From the NCBI RefSeq assembly GCF_000691145.1, contig NZ_ASJC01000004.1:1-64000 (forward strand): a stretch of DNA of 64,000 bases. Reading direction: 5' to 3'. This document shows, in pieces, positions 34,344 through 42,731 of this stretch (position 1 is the first letter of the stretch; each line of letters begins with the position of its first letter). Both the position numbers and the translations under genes were made by a program. This stretch comes from Bacillus altitudinis 41KF2b (GTDB lineage Bacteria; Bacillota; Bacilli; Bacillales; Bacillaceae). The notes beneath the pieces are model-generated. The model ran no database searches. It worked only from the letters and a program-made list of their open reading frames with translations, and had not been told where the DNA came from.

Positions 34344-35713
34344 CGTGCAACGATCAAAAGCTGATAGAGCGTCACTTGATCAGATAATGCTTTTGTTTGA
34401 AAGCCAAGTGACTCTCCTACTCTCGCCACTTCGTCAAAAAACAATTGAACGTTTTGATCAATTGGCACATTGATGGGCTGTTCAATCACGCGATGAAACA
34501 AATGGTCTGGAAAGAGCGCCCGCATTGTATTTGGTGTGAAAAATCTCATATGTGTTCGATCTAAAATCCCCACATCTTGATACGTAAAATCGCCTGCCAT
34601 TAAAGGCAGCAGTACTTCCGCATGCATCATATTAGGTAAGCAGCAAATAATCACGCCACCTGGTTTTAAAGACGCATGCGCTTGAGCAATCATCTTCCAT
34701 GGATCTGCCACATGCTCTAACACATCAGAAAAGATCACAGCATCAAAAAAAGCTTCTTTCTCTGACCAAGGATACGCCTCCGCTTTTGTCTCAATTACTT
34801 CTTTGTAATACGCCTTTGCCATCTCTGCTTTTAATGCATCCGCCTCTACTCCGTACATGTCAACGGACTGCCGGTTGATCAGTTCAAGCCCTGTCGCCCC
34901 AGCACCGCAGCCAACATCCAGCACACATCCGGCATCCTCAGGGAGCAGTGCTGCAAAATATGGATGGGGCGTTATCAGATTTAAATCAATGCCCCATTTA
35001 TCTAAAAAACGAAGCCTGTTCTCCGCAAACAACGTAGAGATGTTCGTTTCTTCATTGGCATTGAAGGTAGCATGACCATGATGATGCACAAAAGAATCAT
35101 GGACGATTTGAAGCTGGTACCCCTTCAGCAATGAGCGCAGACAAAGGTCATCATCCTCAAATGATCCATATACAAACCGCTCATCAAATAACCCTACATC
35201 CTCGATCAGCTCTCTTTTGACCAGCAAACAAAAACCAACAAGTCTGTGCACATATGTTCTTTGACCTTTTCTCGAAGCCGTATATGCCTTTGCAAAGGCA
35301 GGAAGCTCCTTCACATCTGTGTAAGATGGCTGAACGAGCTGAGGACCACTTACATAATTGGAGACAGGGCCTACCATGCCAATACGATCTGATGCAAAAA
35401 GGGCTTCTCTTAAAGGCAAAAGCCAGTTTTCGGTCACAATCGTGTCGTTATTTAAAAAAAGAAGACTATCTCCTGTTGCTTTTTTCGCCCCTTGGTTACA
35501 GCCCTTGGCAAAACCTTGATTCTTCTCGTTGTCGATCAACACGACATCTTCCAGTTGTCTCACATATTCCTTTGTTCCGTCTGATGAAGCATTATCCACG
35601 ATAATGAGTTCATATTCATCACGCCGAGTATGCTTCTTGATACTGTCGATACATTTTTTCGTTAGGTGCAGTTCATTGTACGTCAGCATCACAATGCTCG
35701 TTTTTCCTTTCAT
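34316..35713 (-). CDS. Glycosyltransferase family 2 / SAM-dependent methyltransferase fusion
   Basis: Two enzymes in one 465-residue chain. Residues ~1-240 are a GT2 glycosyltransferase (SIVMLTYNELHLTKKCIDSI, LIIVDNASSDGT, FLNNDTIV with the metal-binding Asp pair, GSFEDDDLCLR). Residues ~265-450 are a class I methyltransferase (GCVLDVGCGAGATGLEL, DAVIFSDVLEHVADPWKMI, LKPGGVIICCLPN, DRTHMRFFTP). It would build and methylate a sugar on a surface polysaccharide or protein. The frame opens at 35764; the ATG at 35713 follows AAGGTGG. The terminator of the structured element overlaps its end. No other polysaccharide gene is adjacent, so the target is unknown. Confidence 0.85.
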   Translation of the reverse strand: MKGKTSIVMLTYNELHLTKKCIDSIKKHTRRDEYELIIVDNASSDGTKEYVRQLEDVVLIDNEKNQGFAKGCNQGAKKATGDSLLFLNNDTIVTENWLLPLREALFASDRIGMVGPVSNYVSGPQLVQPSYTDVKELPAFAKAYTASRKGQRTYVHRLVGFCLLVKRELIEDVGLFDERFVYGSFEDDDLCLRSLLKGYQLQIVHDSFVHHHGHATFNANEETNISTLFAENRLRFLDKWGIDLNLITPHPYFAALLPEDAGCVLDVGCGAGATGLELINRQSVDMYGVEADALKAEMAKAYYKEVIETKAEAYPWSEKEAFFDAVIFSDVLEHVADPWKMIAQAHASLKPGGVIICCLPNMMHAEVLLPLMAGDFTYQDVGILDRTHMRFFTPNTMRALFPDHLFHRVIEQPINVPIDQNVQLFFDEVARVGESLGFQTKALSDQVTLYQLLIVARKKGGSPSG

Positions 35714-35814
35714 CTCATTTCCACCTTTCGCCCGCCTGTTCCATATGTATGTCATAGGCAGCACGTTCAGAAGATGAGTGATTGTCCTTTCTTGATTAAA
35801 CGTTTGTTTAACAA

Positions 35815-35850
35815 AGGAAGACCAGCGGCCTCATGCAGCTGGTCTTTTTT
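35815..35850 (-). terminator. Terminator after ywtG
   Basis: AGACCAGC (35819-35826) pairs with GCTGGTCT (35838-35845). The minus strand continues with an interrupted T-run; a full T-run is on the + side. Confidence 0.65.
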
Positions 35851-37214
35851 CATACCGTTTCCCCTTCGTCATTCACGACGGCACGGTTTCTCTTTTTTAA
35901 ATCTTCTTCAATCTCTTCAAGACTTTTCCCTTTCGTTTCTGTGACTAAATATTTCACAAATAAGAAGGCACCTATGCCGATGGCTGCATAAATAAGGAAA
36001 AGGTTACTGATGCCAATTGCACTTAACAAGGCTGGGAATGTGAGCGAGATGATCAAATTCCCTGTATGCAGTAGGAAGGTCGATACCCCCGTACCGATTC
36101 CCCGGACATGTACTGGGAACAGCTCCGGCAGCATCACCCATACGACCGGGCCCCAGCTGACAGCAAAAATGACGATGAAAAGTCCTAAACATATAATCGT
36201 CGTCCACCCTGCAGCTGTTGATCCCTCGAAAAAACGATTGACCACTGCTAGAACTATCAAACTAAGAACCATCCCTACATTTCCAAATAGGAGTAACGCT
36301 TTCCGCCCGACACGATCAATGATTTTAATCGCAACAAACGTCATGACAACATTGACTGCACCAATTCCTACAGTTCCTAAAATGGCTGCTGAATCGCCAA
36401 AGCCGACACTTGTGAATGTTTTTGGTGCATAATAAATGATCGTATTTGTCCCAATAAACTGCTGTAAAAAGGCTAAACCGACACCAGCAATTAAAGCCGG
36501 GCGCACCCATGGTTCGAGTAATTCCTTAAGACCGCCCTTTTCTTCACTTTCTGCTTTTTGAATATCCGCAATCTCGTCTTCAACTTCTTGCTTACTTTGT
36601 CTAAGTTTTGACAATATTTCTTTCGCCCGGTCCGCCTGTCCTTGGACAAACAGCCAGCGAGGACTTTCTGGCATAAACAAAATACCACATAACAAGAGCA
36701 CAGAAGGAACAACGGCAATTCCAAGCATCAGACGCCATGCCTCTGCATCTGCTAAAACGTAGTTCACAATATAGGCAAGAAGAATACCAAATGTGATCAT
36801 GAGTTGGTTTAATGAGGAAAGTGCCCCTCTTGATTCCTTTGGCGCAAGTTCAGATAAATACAATGGAACAATCGTCGTCGAGCATCCGACAGCAAGTCCT
36901 AGCACGATTCGGAATAAAACCATAACCTCCGTATTCGGCGCAAGGGCTGTTCCAAATCCACCGAAAATAAATAAAATGGCTGCGGCGATTATCGCTTTTT
37001 TCCGTCCGAATTGATCTGTCAGTTTTCCAGAAAGAGAAGACCCGAGCATCGCCCCGATTAAAATCGAGCTGACCACAAGTCCCTCTGTAAATGCATTTAA
37101 ACCCAAATCCTCTTTCATAAATAAGATAGCGCCAGAAATGACACCTGTATCGTAACCATATAAGGCGCCGCCAAGTGCGCCGAAGAAATAAAGCCACCCA
37201 TTCCGATTTTTCAT
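35850..37214 (-). CDS. ywtG: MFS sugar porter (YwtG/CsbC/IolT-like)
   Basis: A 454-residue, twelve-helix proton-linked sugar transporter of the major facilitator superfamily. It has the sugar-porter signatures GYDTGVISGA, GKLTDQFGRKKAI, PLYLSELAPKESRGAL, PESPRWL, LQQFIGTNTIIYYAP and the C-terminal ETKGKSLEEIEEDL. The frame opens at 37280, but the ATG at 37214 with AGAGGGG upstream gives the usual short cytoplasmic N-terminus. The position next to tagT matches B. subtilis ywtG. The sugar is unknown. Confidence 0.92.
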   Translation of the reverse strand: MKNRNGWLYFFGALGGALYGYDTGVISGAILFMKEDLGLNAFTEGLVVSSILIGAMLGSSLSGKLTDQFGRKKAIIAAAILFIFGGFGTALAPNTEVMVLFRIVLGLAVGCSTTIVPLYLSELAPKESRGALSSLNQLMITFGILLAYIVNYVLADAEAWRLMLGIAVVPSVLLLCGILFMPESPRWLFVQGQADRAKEILSKLRQSKQEVEDEIADIQKAESEEKGGLKELLEPWVRPALIAGVGLAFLQQFIGTNTIIYYAPKTFTSVGFGDSAAILGTVGIGAVNVVMTFVAIKIIDRVGRKALLLFGNVGMVLSLIVLAVVNRFFEGSTAAGWTTIICLGLFIVIFAVSWGPVVWVMLPELFPVHVRGIGTGVSTFLLHTGNLIISLTFPALLSAIGISNLFLIYAAIGIGAFLFVKYLVTETKGKSLEEIEEDLKKRNRAVVNDEGETV

Positions 37215-37339
37215 GATCATAACCCCTCTTTTATCTATGTAATGACTAGATGTTTCTCTATGAAAAATCATTTTCCTCACTTCCTGTCATTTCAAACATT
37301 TCGATGTTTTATGACAAATATATTTCATTTGCGTATCAT

Positions 37340-37366
37340 TGAAACTTTTTTAGATAAGGAAACGTC
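37340..37366 (+). promoter_or_regulatory. ECF-type (SigM/SigX-like) promoter of tagT
   Basis: TGAAAC (37340-37345), a 17-bp spacer and CGTC (37363-37366) match the extracytoplasmic-function sigma consensus. I recall ywtF (tagT) as part of the SigM envelope-stress regulon in B. subtilis. Confidence 0.55.
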
Positions 37367-37484
37367 AATTAAGCGTTAGTGAAAAAAATGTCGCACTATA
37401 TCCCGTTTTAAGGTATATTTGTTTTAGTTTGTAAGCAGGAAGAAGGACATCTTTACTATAAAATCATAGCGAGGGTTTAAATAT

Positions 37485-38450
37485 ATGGATCAAACAAGAA
37501 GTAAACGCAAAGGCAAAAAGCGTTTAAAACCATGGGTGAAAGTCACTCTTTTTATTTTTGGTATTCTTTTACTGACAACCGCTTCTGTCACCGGCTATGC
37601 CTACTATAAAGTGACATCGGCTGCGAAAAAAGCACAAGTCTCTCTAGACCGCGGTGCACAATCTGTCAAACGGATTGAAGCATTTGATCCTGGGAAAGAC
37701 AGCTTTTCTGTCTTGCTGCTTGGCATTGACAGCAGACCAGGCGAAACCGTCAAACAAGCACGAAGCGATGCAATGGTATTAGCGACAGTAAATCGTACGA
37801 ATAAAACCGTGAAATTATTAAGTATTCCAAGGGACTCATATGTTAATATTCCAGGTCATGGTTATGACAAAATCACACATGCACACGCATTTGGTGATGC
37901 AGACCTCACGGTGAGTACAGTTGAGAATTTACTAGATATCCCTGTCGACTTTGTAATTGAAAGTAATTTCAAAGCGTTTAAGGAAATTGTGAACGAATTA
38001 AACGGTGTTTCCGTTAACATTAAAGATGAATATGTTGTGAAACAGATTCTTAAAGATACAAAGGGCAAAGTTCAGCTGCAAACGGGTACTCACACACTAG
38101 ATGGTAATCAAGCTCTCGCTTATGTGAGAACAAGAAAAGCAGACAGTGATCTCATGCGCGGACAGCGTCAAATGGAAGTTTTAAAAGCCATTTTCGATAA
38201 ATCAAAATCAGTAACGTCCATTCCGTCTTATGACAATATCATAGATACTCTAGGTGATAACGTCTCAACTAACCTGTCAATGAAAGAACTAGTCGGTCTT
38301 TTCCCACTACTCACTTCATTGAAATCTGTTGATACGATTCAACTAAAAGGATCTGATTACCAGCCAAATGGCGTTTATTATTACCAATTGGATCAAAACC
38401 AACTGAACGAAGTCAAAACGGAATTGAAGAAACAGCTTGAATTATCATAA
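37485..38450 (+). CDS. tagT: LytR-CpsA-Psr family teichoic acid ligase
   Basis: TagT transfers undecaprenyl-linked wall teichoic acid to peptidoglycan on the outer membrane face. The 321-residue protein has a basic cytoplasmic start (RSKRKGKKRLKPWVK), one membrane segment near 20-42 and an extracellular LCP domain. That domain has FSVLLLGIDSRPGE, RSDAMVLATVNRTNKTVKLLSIPRDSYVNIP, DKITHAHAFG, DFVIESNFKAFKEIVNELNGV and LDGNQALAYVRTRKADSDLMRGQRQ, with the conserved Arg and Asp residues. The position between ywtG and ywtE equals ywtF of B. subtilis. A terminator follows. Confidence 0.95.
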   Translation: MDQTRSKRKGKKRLKPWVKVTLFIFGILLLTTASVTGYAYYKVTSAAKKAQVSLDRGAQSVKRIEAFDPGKDSFSVLLLGIDSRPGETVKQARSDAMVLATVNRTNKTVKLLSIPRDSYVNIPGHGYDKITHAHAFGDADLTVSTVENLLDIPVDFVIESNFKAFKEIVNELNGVSVNIKDEYVVKQILKDTKGKVQLQTGTHTLDGNQALAYVRTRKADSDLMRGQRQMEVLKAIFDKSKSVTSIPSYDNIIDTLGDNVSTNLSMKELVGLFPLLTSLKSVDTIQLKGSDYQPNGVYYYQLDQNQLNEVKTELKKQLELS

Positions 38451-38456
38451 AAACAG

Positions 38457-38482
38457 AAAGCGTCCTTTTGGGCGCTTTTTAT
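38457..38482 (+). terminator. Terminator after tagT
   Basis: AAAGCG and CGCTTT arms around a short loop, then a T-run, 7 bp after the stop. Confidence 0.75.
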
Positions 38483-38646
38483 GTGTTGAAAAAGGTGTTT
38501 GCCCTTTTTCTTATATCCTTGATCAATTGACCATTTTTGTTTAGCCTTAAAGAGAGGAATCCACGATCCGACTCTTTCATGAGAATGAAGGAAATCGTAC
38601 ATACTTTGAAGAGGCTATTGCATGAATGAAGGAGGATATAACAGCA

Positions 38647-39528
38647 ATGAAAAAAATGATTGCGATTGATTTAGACGGTACACTCTTAAATACGAAAAGT
38701 GAAATATCCGCTCAAAACCGGCAAGCATTGATTCGTGCGAAGGAAGCTGGATATATTGTGACCATTTGTACAGGGCGCGCGACTTTTGATGTAAAAGAGC
38801 TTCTTGGGGATTTAGACATTCCCATTATTGCGGCAAATGGAGGAACTGTCCATACAGAAGGGTACAAGCTCTTCAGCAGAATCACCCTTGATCAAGAAGC
38901 TGGTAGACGTGCCGCAAAGGAATTAGTGGAACGGAACATTTATTTCGAGGTCTATACAGACGATGCCCTCCTTTCCCCATTTGATGGAAAAGATAAGCTC
39001 AAAGCTGAATTTGATATGATCAAAAGCGCCAATCCTAACGAGGATGTAGCTGATTTATGGGAAGGAGCGATGACTCAATTTAAACAGTTTGGCATCAAAC
39101 CTGTCGATGACATCCGTCAAATTTTTGAGTCGAATGAACCAACTTATAAATTACTATGCTTCTCATTTGATATGAATAAGCTGCAAGAAGCACGAGATCT
39201 TCTTTCTAAGATGCCTGAGCTCTCCTTGACCTCATCTGGAGAACATATCATTGAGGTACTGCCAAAAGAGTCAGGCAAAGGACATGCCCTCAAGAAACTT
39301 GCAGCCCATTATGGCGTTGACCGATCCAATATTTATGCGATCGGTGACAGCCCTAATGATCTATCCATGTTCGATGAAGCAGGACACAGAATAGCGATGG
39401 GGAATGCGGTGGATGTCATTAAAGAAAAAAGCACCTATATCACAAAAGGCAACCATGAAGATGGCGTCGCCTATTTTATTGATCTGCTTTTGCAGAATCA
39501 ATTTCAAGAAAAAAAGACGCTTGTCTGA
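38647..39528 (+). CDS. ywtE: HAD-superfamily (Cof-type) sugar phosphatase
   Basis: A 293-residue Cof-type haloacid dehalogenase hydrolase, expected to dephosphorylate small metabolites such as sugar phosphates or FMN-like compounds. Motif I is MIAIDLDGTLLN at the N-terminus, motif II TICTGRA, motif III around the Lys in PKESGKGHALKKL, and motif IV AIGDSPNDLSMFDEAG. The frame opens at 38626, but the ATG at 38647 follows AAGGAGG and is preferred. B. subtilis YwtE, implicated in FMN/riboflavin-pathway dephosphorylation, is the positional homologue. Confidence 0.92.
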   Translation: MKKMIAIDLDGTLLNTKSEISAQNRQALIRAKEAGYIVTICTGRATFDVKELLGDLDIPIIAANGGTVHTEGYKLFSRITLDQEAGRRAAKELVERNIYFEVYTDDALLSPFDGKDKLKAEFDMIKSANPNEDVADLWEGAMTQFKQFGIKPVDDIRQIFESNEPTYKLLCFSFDMNKLQEARDLLSKMPELSLTSSGEHIIEVLPKESGKGHALKKLAAHYGVDRSNIYAIGDSPNDLSMFDEAGHRIAMGNAVDVIKEKSTYITKGNHEDGVAYFIDLLLQNQFQEKKTLV

Positions 39529-39550
39529 TCAGCGCCTAGTGAGAAGTCGA

Positions 39551-39586
39551 GAAGTCCGATCTGAGCATTGATCGGGCTTTTTCTTT
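39551..39586 (+). terminator. Terminator after ywtE
   Basis: AGTCCGATC (39553-39561) pairs with GATCGGGCT (39570-39578), followed by TTTTC. It touches the pgdS stop codon. Confidence 0.78.
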
Positions 39587-40808
39587 ATTTTTTAATTCTA
39601 ACAGCCGTCTCATATTTATCCTTCCAATACGTACTTGTTTTCATATTGGTAATGACAACGCCATTTGAAACCGTCACATGAATGACTTGATTTGAACCAG
39701 CATAAATGGCTGGCATCAACGAAGTCCCTTTAAAAAAGACAAGATCTCCTGGCTTTAGTTCCGATCGTTTCACAGGTGTACCTGCTTTAACTTGTCCCTG
39801 CGCATAGCGAGGCATCTCCATTCCAAGCACTTCTTGATAGATATACTGCGTGAATCCTGCTGTATCAAAGCCTTGCTTTGGGCTCGCACCACCTTTTACA
39901 TAGGGTACTTCTCCAATATACGTGGCAGCTTTTGATACGACTGGGTCTTCTTTCGCTAGTTTCAGCTCAGTTAATCGTTTCGCACCTGTCCATTTCTCAC
40001 GCCAATACGATTCAGACAAATAAGAAATCGTCACACTTTCCGAACGGCTCGCATGAATAAAGCGGTCTCCTCCGATGTACATGCCTACATGTGAAATTCC
40101 TTTTTTATACGTGTTGCTAAAAAAAACAAAGTCTCCAGGGCGAATATCGTCTCGTGCTACTTTCTCTCCAACCATCCATTGCTGCTCAGCACTTCTTGGT
40201 AAATAAATCCCAAGTGATTTTTCAAATAAATATTGTAAAAAACCTGAACAATCGAATCCTACTTTTGGATCTGATGCCCCGAATACATAAGGGATTCCTA
40301 AATATTTCATCGCATCTTTCACCAGTTGATCATCCGACATCTCTTGGGAGACAGGCAGCCGTTTGACCGCATAGAACCGATCGGTCCAATATTTACTTTT
40401 GCTGACATCTGTTTTCACCACCCCTTGACTGAGTGTGATGTGGATCACTTGATCATTTCCAGCGTACAAAGCAACGTGTGTCGGGATGTCTTTTGTTTCT
40501 TCAAGACTGCGAAAATAGACAAGGTCTCCGGGCTTTGCTTTTTCCCATGATACATTTTCACCGATTTGGTATTGATCGATCACCTTTCGCGGCAAATCAA
40601 ATGCACCTGTTGTTTTGTATACATATTGTATAAAGCCAGAAGCATCAAAGCCCGTTTTCGGATCGATTCCTCCTTTATGATAAGGCGTGCCTATCAGCGT
40701 TTCCGCTTGTTTTAAAGGAGATGTTGTTTGAGCAGACACCTCTGTTTGGGACATAAACATGAGTCCTACAATGGCACATCCTCCAAGCAGTATTCCTTTC
40801 CATTTCAT
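39585..40808 (-). CDS. pgdS: Gamma-DL-glutamyl hydrolase (poly-gamma-glutamate depolymerase)
   Basis: PgdS is a secreted endo-hydrolase of poly-gamma-glutamate. The 407-residue precursor has a signal peptide (to about residue 26) and three consecutive NlpC/P60-type domains. Only the middle one keeps the catalytic Cys (GFDCSGF, with SHVGMYIGG supplying His). The first reads GFDASGF and the third GFDTAGF, so both lack it. As far as I recall the same pattern occurs in B. subtilis PgdS, so it is not decay. It lies just after the pgs operon but behind a terminator, with a SigD-like promoter of its own. Confidence 0.93.
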   Translation of the reverse strand: MKWKGILLGGCAIVGLMFMSQTEVSAQTTSPLKQAETLIGTPYHKGGIDPKTGFDASGFIQYVYKTTGAFDLPRKVIDQYQIGENVSWEKAKPGDLVYFRSLEETKDIPTHVALYAGNDQVIHITLSQGVVKTDVSKSKYWTDRFYAVKRLPVSQEMSDDQLVKDAMKYLGIPYVFGASDPKVGFDCSGFLQYLFEKSLGIYLPRSAEQQWMVGEKVARDDIRPGDFVFFSNTYKKGISHVGMYIGGDRFIHASRSESVTISYLSESYWREKWTGAKRLTELKLAKEDPVVSKAATYIGEVPYVKGGASPKQGFDTAGFTQYIYQEVLGMEMPRYAQGQVKAGTPVKRSELKPGDLVFFKGTSLMPAIYAGSNQVIHVTVSNGVVITNMKTSTYWKDKYETAVRIKK

Positions 40809-40832
40809 CCTCTCTTCCCCCTTTCTTTTATA

Positions 40833-40858
40833 GTTTCGACATGACCCCTTTCATTTTA
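40833..40858 (-). promoter_or_regulatory. SigD-like promoter of pgdS
   Basis: On the minus strand TAAA (40858-40855), 14-bp spacer, GTCGAAAC (40840-40833), resembling TAAA-N15-GCCGATAT. pgdS is SigD-controlled in B. subtilis. Confidence 0.45.
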
Positions 40859-40870
40859 CACCTTTTTCCG

Positions 40871-40903
40871 TCAAAAAAGAGCACGCCTCGCGTGCTCTTT
40901 TCA
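40871..40903 (-). terminator. Terminator of the pgsBCAE operon
   Basis: AAAAGAGCACGC and GCGTGCTCTTTT arms around a 3-base loop; on the minus strand six T follow. Confidence 0.9.
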
Positions 40904-40914
40904 TCATCATTTCT

Positions 40915-41085
40915 TTATTTACTCGCTTCCGCTTTTGACTGCTTTTGCTGTTCAATTTTCTGCATTTCAACCGAGATCTTTTGTTTCTCATGATCTGTGA
41001 GGCTGTCACTGAATTTAAAAGCAGACATAAAGACAAAGACTAAAATTAACGCAACAAACGGCCAGCTTGCTTTAAGGAATTTCAT
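40915..41085 (-). CDS. pgsE: Small poly-gamma-glutamate synthesis protein
   Basis: A 56-residue protein missed by longer-ORF scans. It has a short basic start (MKFLKASW), one membrane segment (PFVALILVFVFMSAF) and a charged helical tail rich in Lys, Gln and Glu. It closely resembles PgsE (YwtC/CapE) of B. subtilis, which supports poly-gamma-glutamate production with PgsBCA. The ATG overlaps the pgsA stop by four bases (ATGA), so it is translationally coupled and ends the operon. Confidence 0.92.
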   Translation of the reverse strand: MKFLKASWPFVALILVFVFMSAFKFSDSLTDHEKQKISVEMQKIEQQKQSKAEASK

Positions 41086-42248
41086 TTTTTATCCTTCCCT
41101 TCGTTTTCTTTTAATGTTTGAACTTTATCAGAATGATCGACTTCAAAGAAAATATGTCCGTCTTTTTCTTTCCAATCCGCATTCGTGCCATTTGTCAGCA
41201 TACGGATAATCGATTTTGATTCAAGAGATCCTGCTTTGACTGGAGCAGGTGTCGCTTCTTTGATGTACATTGGAACCACTTCAAATGTCGCTTTTCCATC
41301 TTCATTCAGATGATACTGAACAATAGCAGAATCACGTGTTCTTGACCAACCTTGGTCAAAAATAAAGTTCCCCAAGCTATAGAAAATCGCTGTTCCGTTA
41401 TAGACTTCCATCGGCTCAAGAACGTGCGGGTGTGCACCGATAATGATATCAGCACCAGCCTTTGACATCGCTCTTGCCAGCTCTCTTTGTCTGTCGTTTA
41501 CTTCATTGTTATATTCCTGTCCCCAGTGCGCATGAACAACAACGATATCTGCCTTTTCAGCAGCTTGTGAAATCATCGGAATAAAGATAGATGGATCAGC
41601 TGGCAGAATACCTGCCTTTCGATTTGTTGCTTTAAAATCTTTTCCATATACATCTGTAAAACCAAGGGTAGCGATTTTAACGCCATTCACTTCTTTGTAT
41701 GAAATGTTCTGCTTCGCATCATTGACGTTGCGCCCAGCCCCTGTATAATCCATGTCAGCTTTTTCAAAAGCATCAATCGTGTTATTTAAGCCTTTTTCAC
41801 CGTAGTCTGCTGCATGGTTATTCGCAAAGTTTAGTACAGAGAAATTCAAATCCTTTAACGCTTGTACAGAATCTTCATCTGTTTTCAAATGAATATTCTT
41901 TTGTGCTGCCTGTTCCTTATCTGAAGCCACTGGATGCTCAAAATTCCCAGTTACATAATCTGATACATCAAAATACGGCTTCGCATAGCGGAACAGGTGC
42001 TGCTTTCCATAGCGGTCTGTTACTTTCTCTACATTTCTTCCAAACATAATATCTCCGACAAACGAAGCGGTCAGGATGTTTTCTGGATTCTTTTCTACAG
42101 TTGGTACTTGTGCTTTCCCGATAAATGTAAATAGAAATGTACAAGCAATGACAATCGGTAAAGCAATCAGTACGTGTTTATTCGTCTTTTTCTTTTGGTT
42201 CTTTGTGATTTTCAGCAGCTTTTCCTGAAAGCTCAATTTTTTATTCAT
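41082..42248 (-). CDS. pgsA: Poly-gamma-glutamate synthesis/export protein (CapA family)
   Basis: PgsA is the membrane-anchored component needed for polymer elongation or export. The 388-residue protein has a basic N-terminus (KITKNQKKKTNKH), one membrane segment (VLIALPIVIACTFLFTFIG) and an extracellular CapA domain of the metallophosphatase-like type. Key stretches are SFVGDIMFGRNVEKV, GNFEHPVA, NFANNHAADYGEKG, HWGQEYNNEVNDRQRELAR, GAHPHVLEPMEVYNG and FYSLGNFIFDQG. The frame opens at 42260; ATGATG at 42251/42248 follows AAGGTG, and the second ATG at 42248 matches the B. subtilis start. Confidence 0.94.
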   Translation of the reverse strand: MNKKLSFQEKLLKITKNQKKKTNKHVLIALPIVIACTFLFTFIGKAQVPTVEKNPENILTASFVGDIMFGRNVEKVTDRYGKQHLFRYAKPYFDVSDYVTGNFEHPVASDKEQAAQKNIHLKTDEDSVQALKDLNFSVLNFANNHAADYGEKGLNNTIDAFEKADMDYTGAGRNVNDAKQNISYKEVNGVKIATLGFTDVYGKDFKATNRKAGILPADPSIFIPMISQAAEKADIVVVHAHWGQEYNNEVNDRQRELARAMSKAGADIIIGAHPHVLEPMEVYNGTAIFYSLGNFIFDQGWSRTRDSAIVQYHLNEDGKATFEVVPMYIKEATPAPVKAGSLESKSIIRMLTNGTNADWKEKDGHIFFEVDHSDKVQTLKENEGKDKK

Positions 42249-42266
42249 CATTGGACACACCTTATC

Positions 42267-42716
42267 TTAAAATAGATAGTAAACATACATGATGGCAAAT
42301 GTTGCACCACTTAGAAGTAATGTGCTTCCAAGGGTAATCGTAAGACCTTGCTTTTGAATCGTATTCGCAATCAATCCAGGCACGATGATTCCGATTCCGC
42401 GGAATTCTGCTATTTCAAACGGAACCACTGGATAGAAGAAATCAAATATGAGCTTTAGGGCAATTCCTGTAATCAGCATCGCCGCAAACTTTCTGCGTCC
42501 GTACAAAATCATAAATTTCGATAGACCAAAACGAACGATCACATATGTCAGCAAGCTGACAGATAAAACAACTAAAATGAAGACTGGCTGGTTAAAGACG
42601 AGCGCCAGATAACCTGGAACAACCAACCCAGCTGGTACGATTCCTGTTTTTTCTGCAAAAATTAAACTGAGTAGAACACCTAAAATTAACGAGATATAAA
42701 GATCTGATCCGAACAT
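42267..42716 (-). CDS. pgsC: Poly-gamma-glutamate synthesis membrane protein
   Basis: PgsC is the small integral membrane partner of the amide ligase PgsB. The 149-residue protein has about five hydrophobic segments and the conserved start MFGSDLYISLILGVLLSLIFAEK, with GIVPAGLVVPGYLAL after it. It is closely packed between pgsB (15 bp) and pgsA in one leftward operon. Confidence 0.94.
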   Translation of the reverse strand: MFGSDLYISLILGVLLSLIFAEKTGIVPAGLVVPGYLALVFNQPVFILVVLSVSLLTYVIVRFGLSKFMILYGRRKFAAMLITGIALKLIFDFFYPVVPFEIAEFRGIGIIVPGLIANTIQKQGLTITLGSTLLLSGATFAIMYVYYLF

Positions 42717-42731
42717 TTTCTATATTTCCTC

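Noticed and set aside
36010..36432. A 140-codon frame opposite ywtG
   Set aside because: Antisense shadow of a membrane-protein gene; low-complexity Thr/Pro-rich sequence without a ribosome site.
38626..38646. Upstream ATG start for ywtE
   Set aside because: Those codons contain the AAGGAGG site serving the ATG at 38647.
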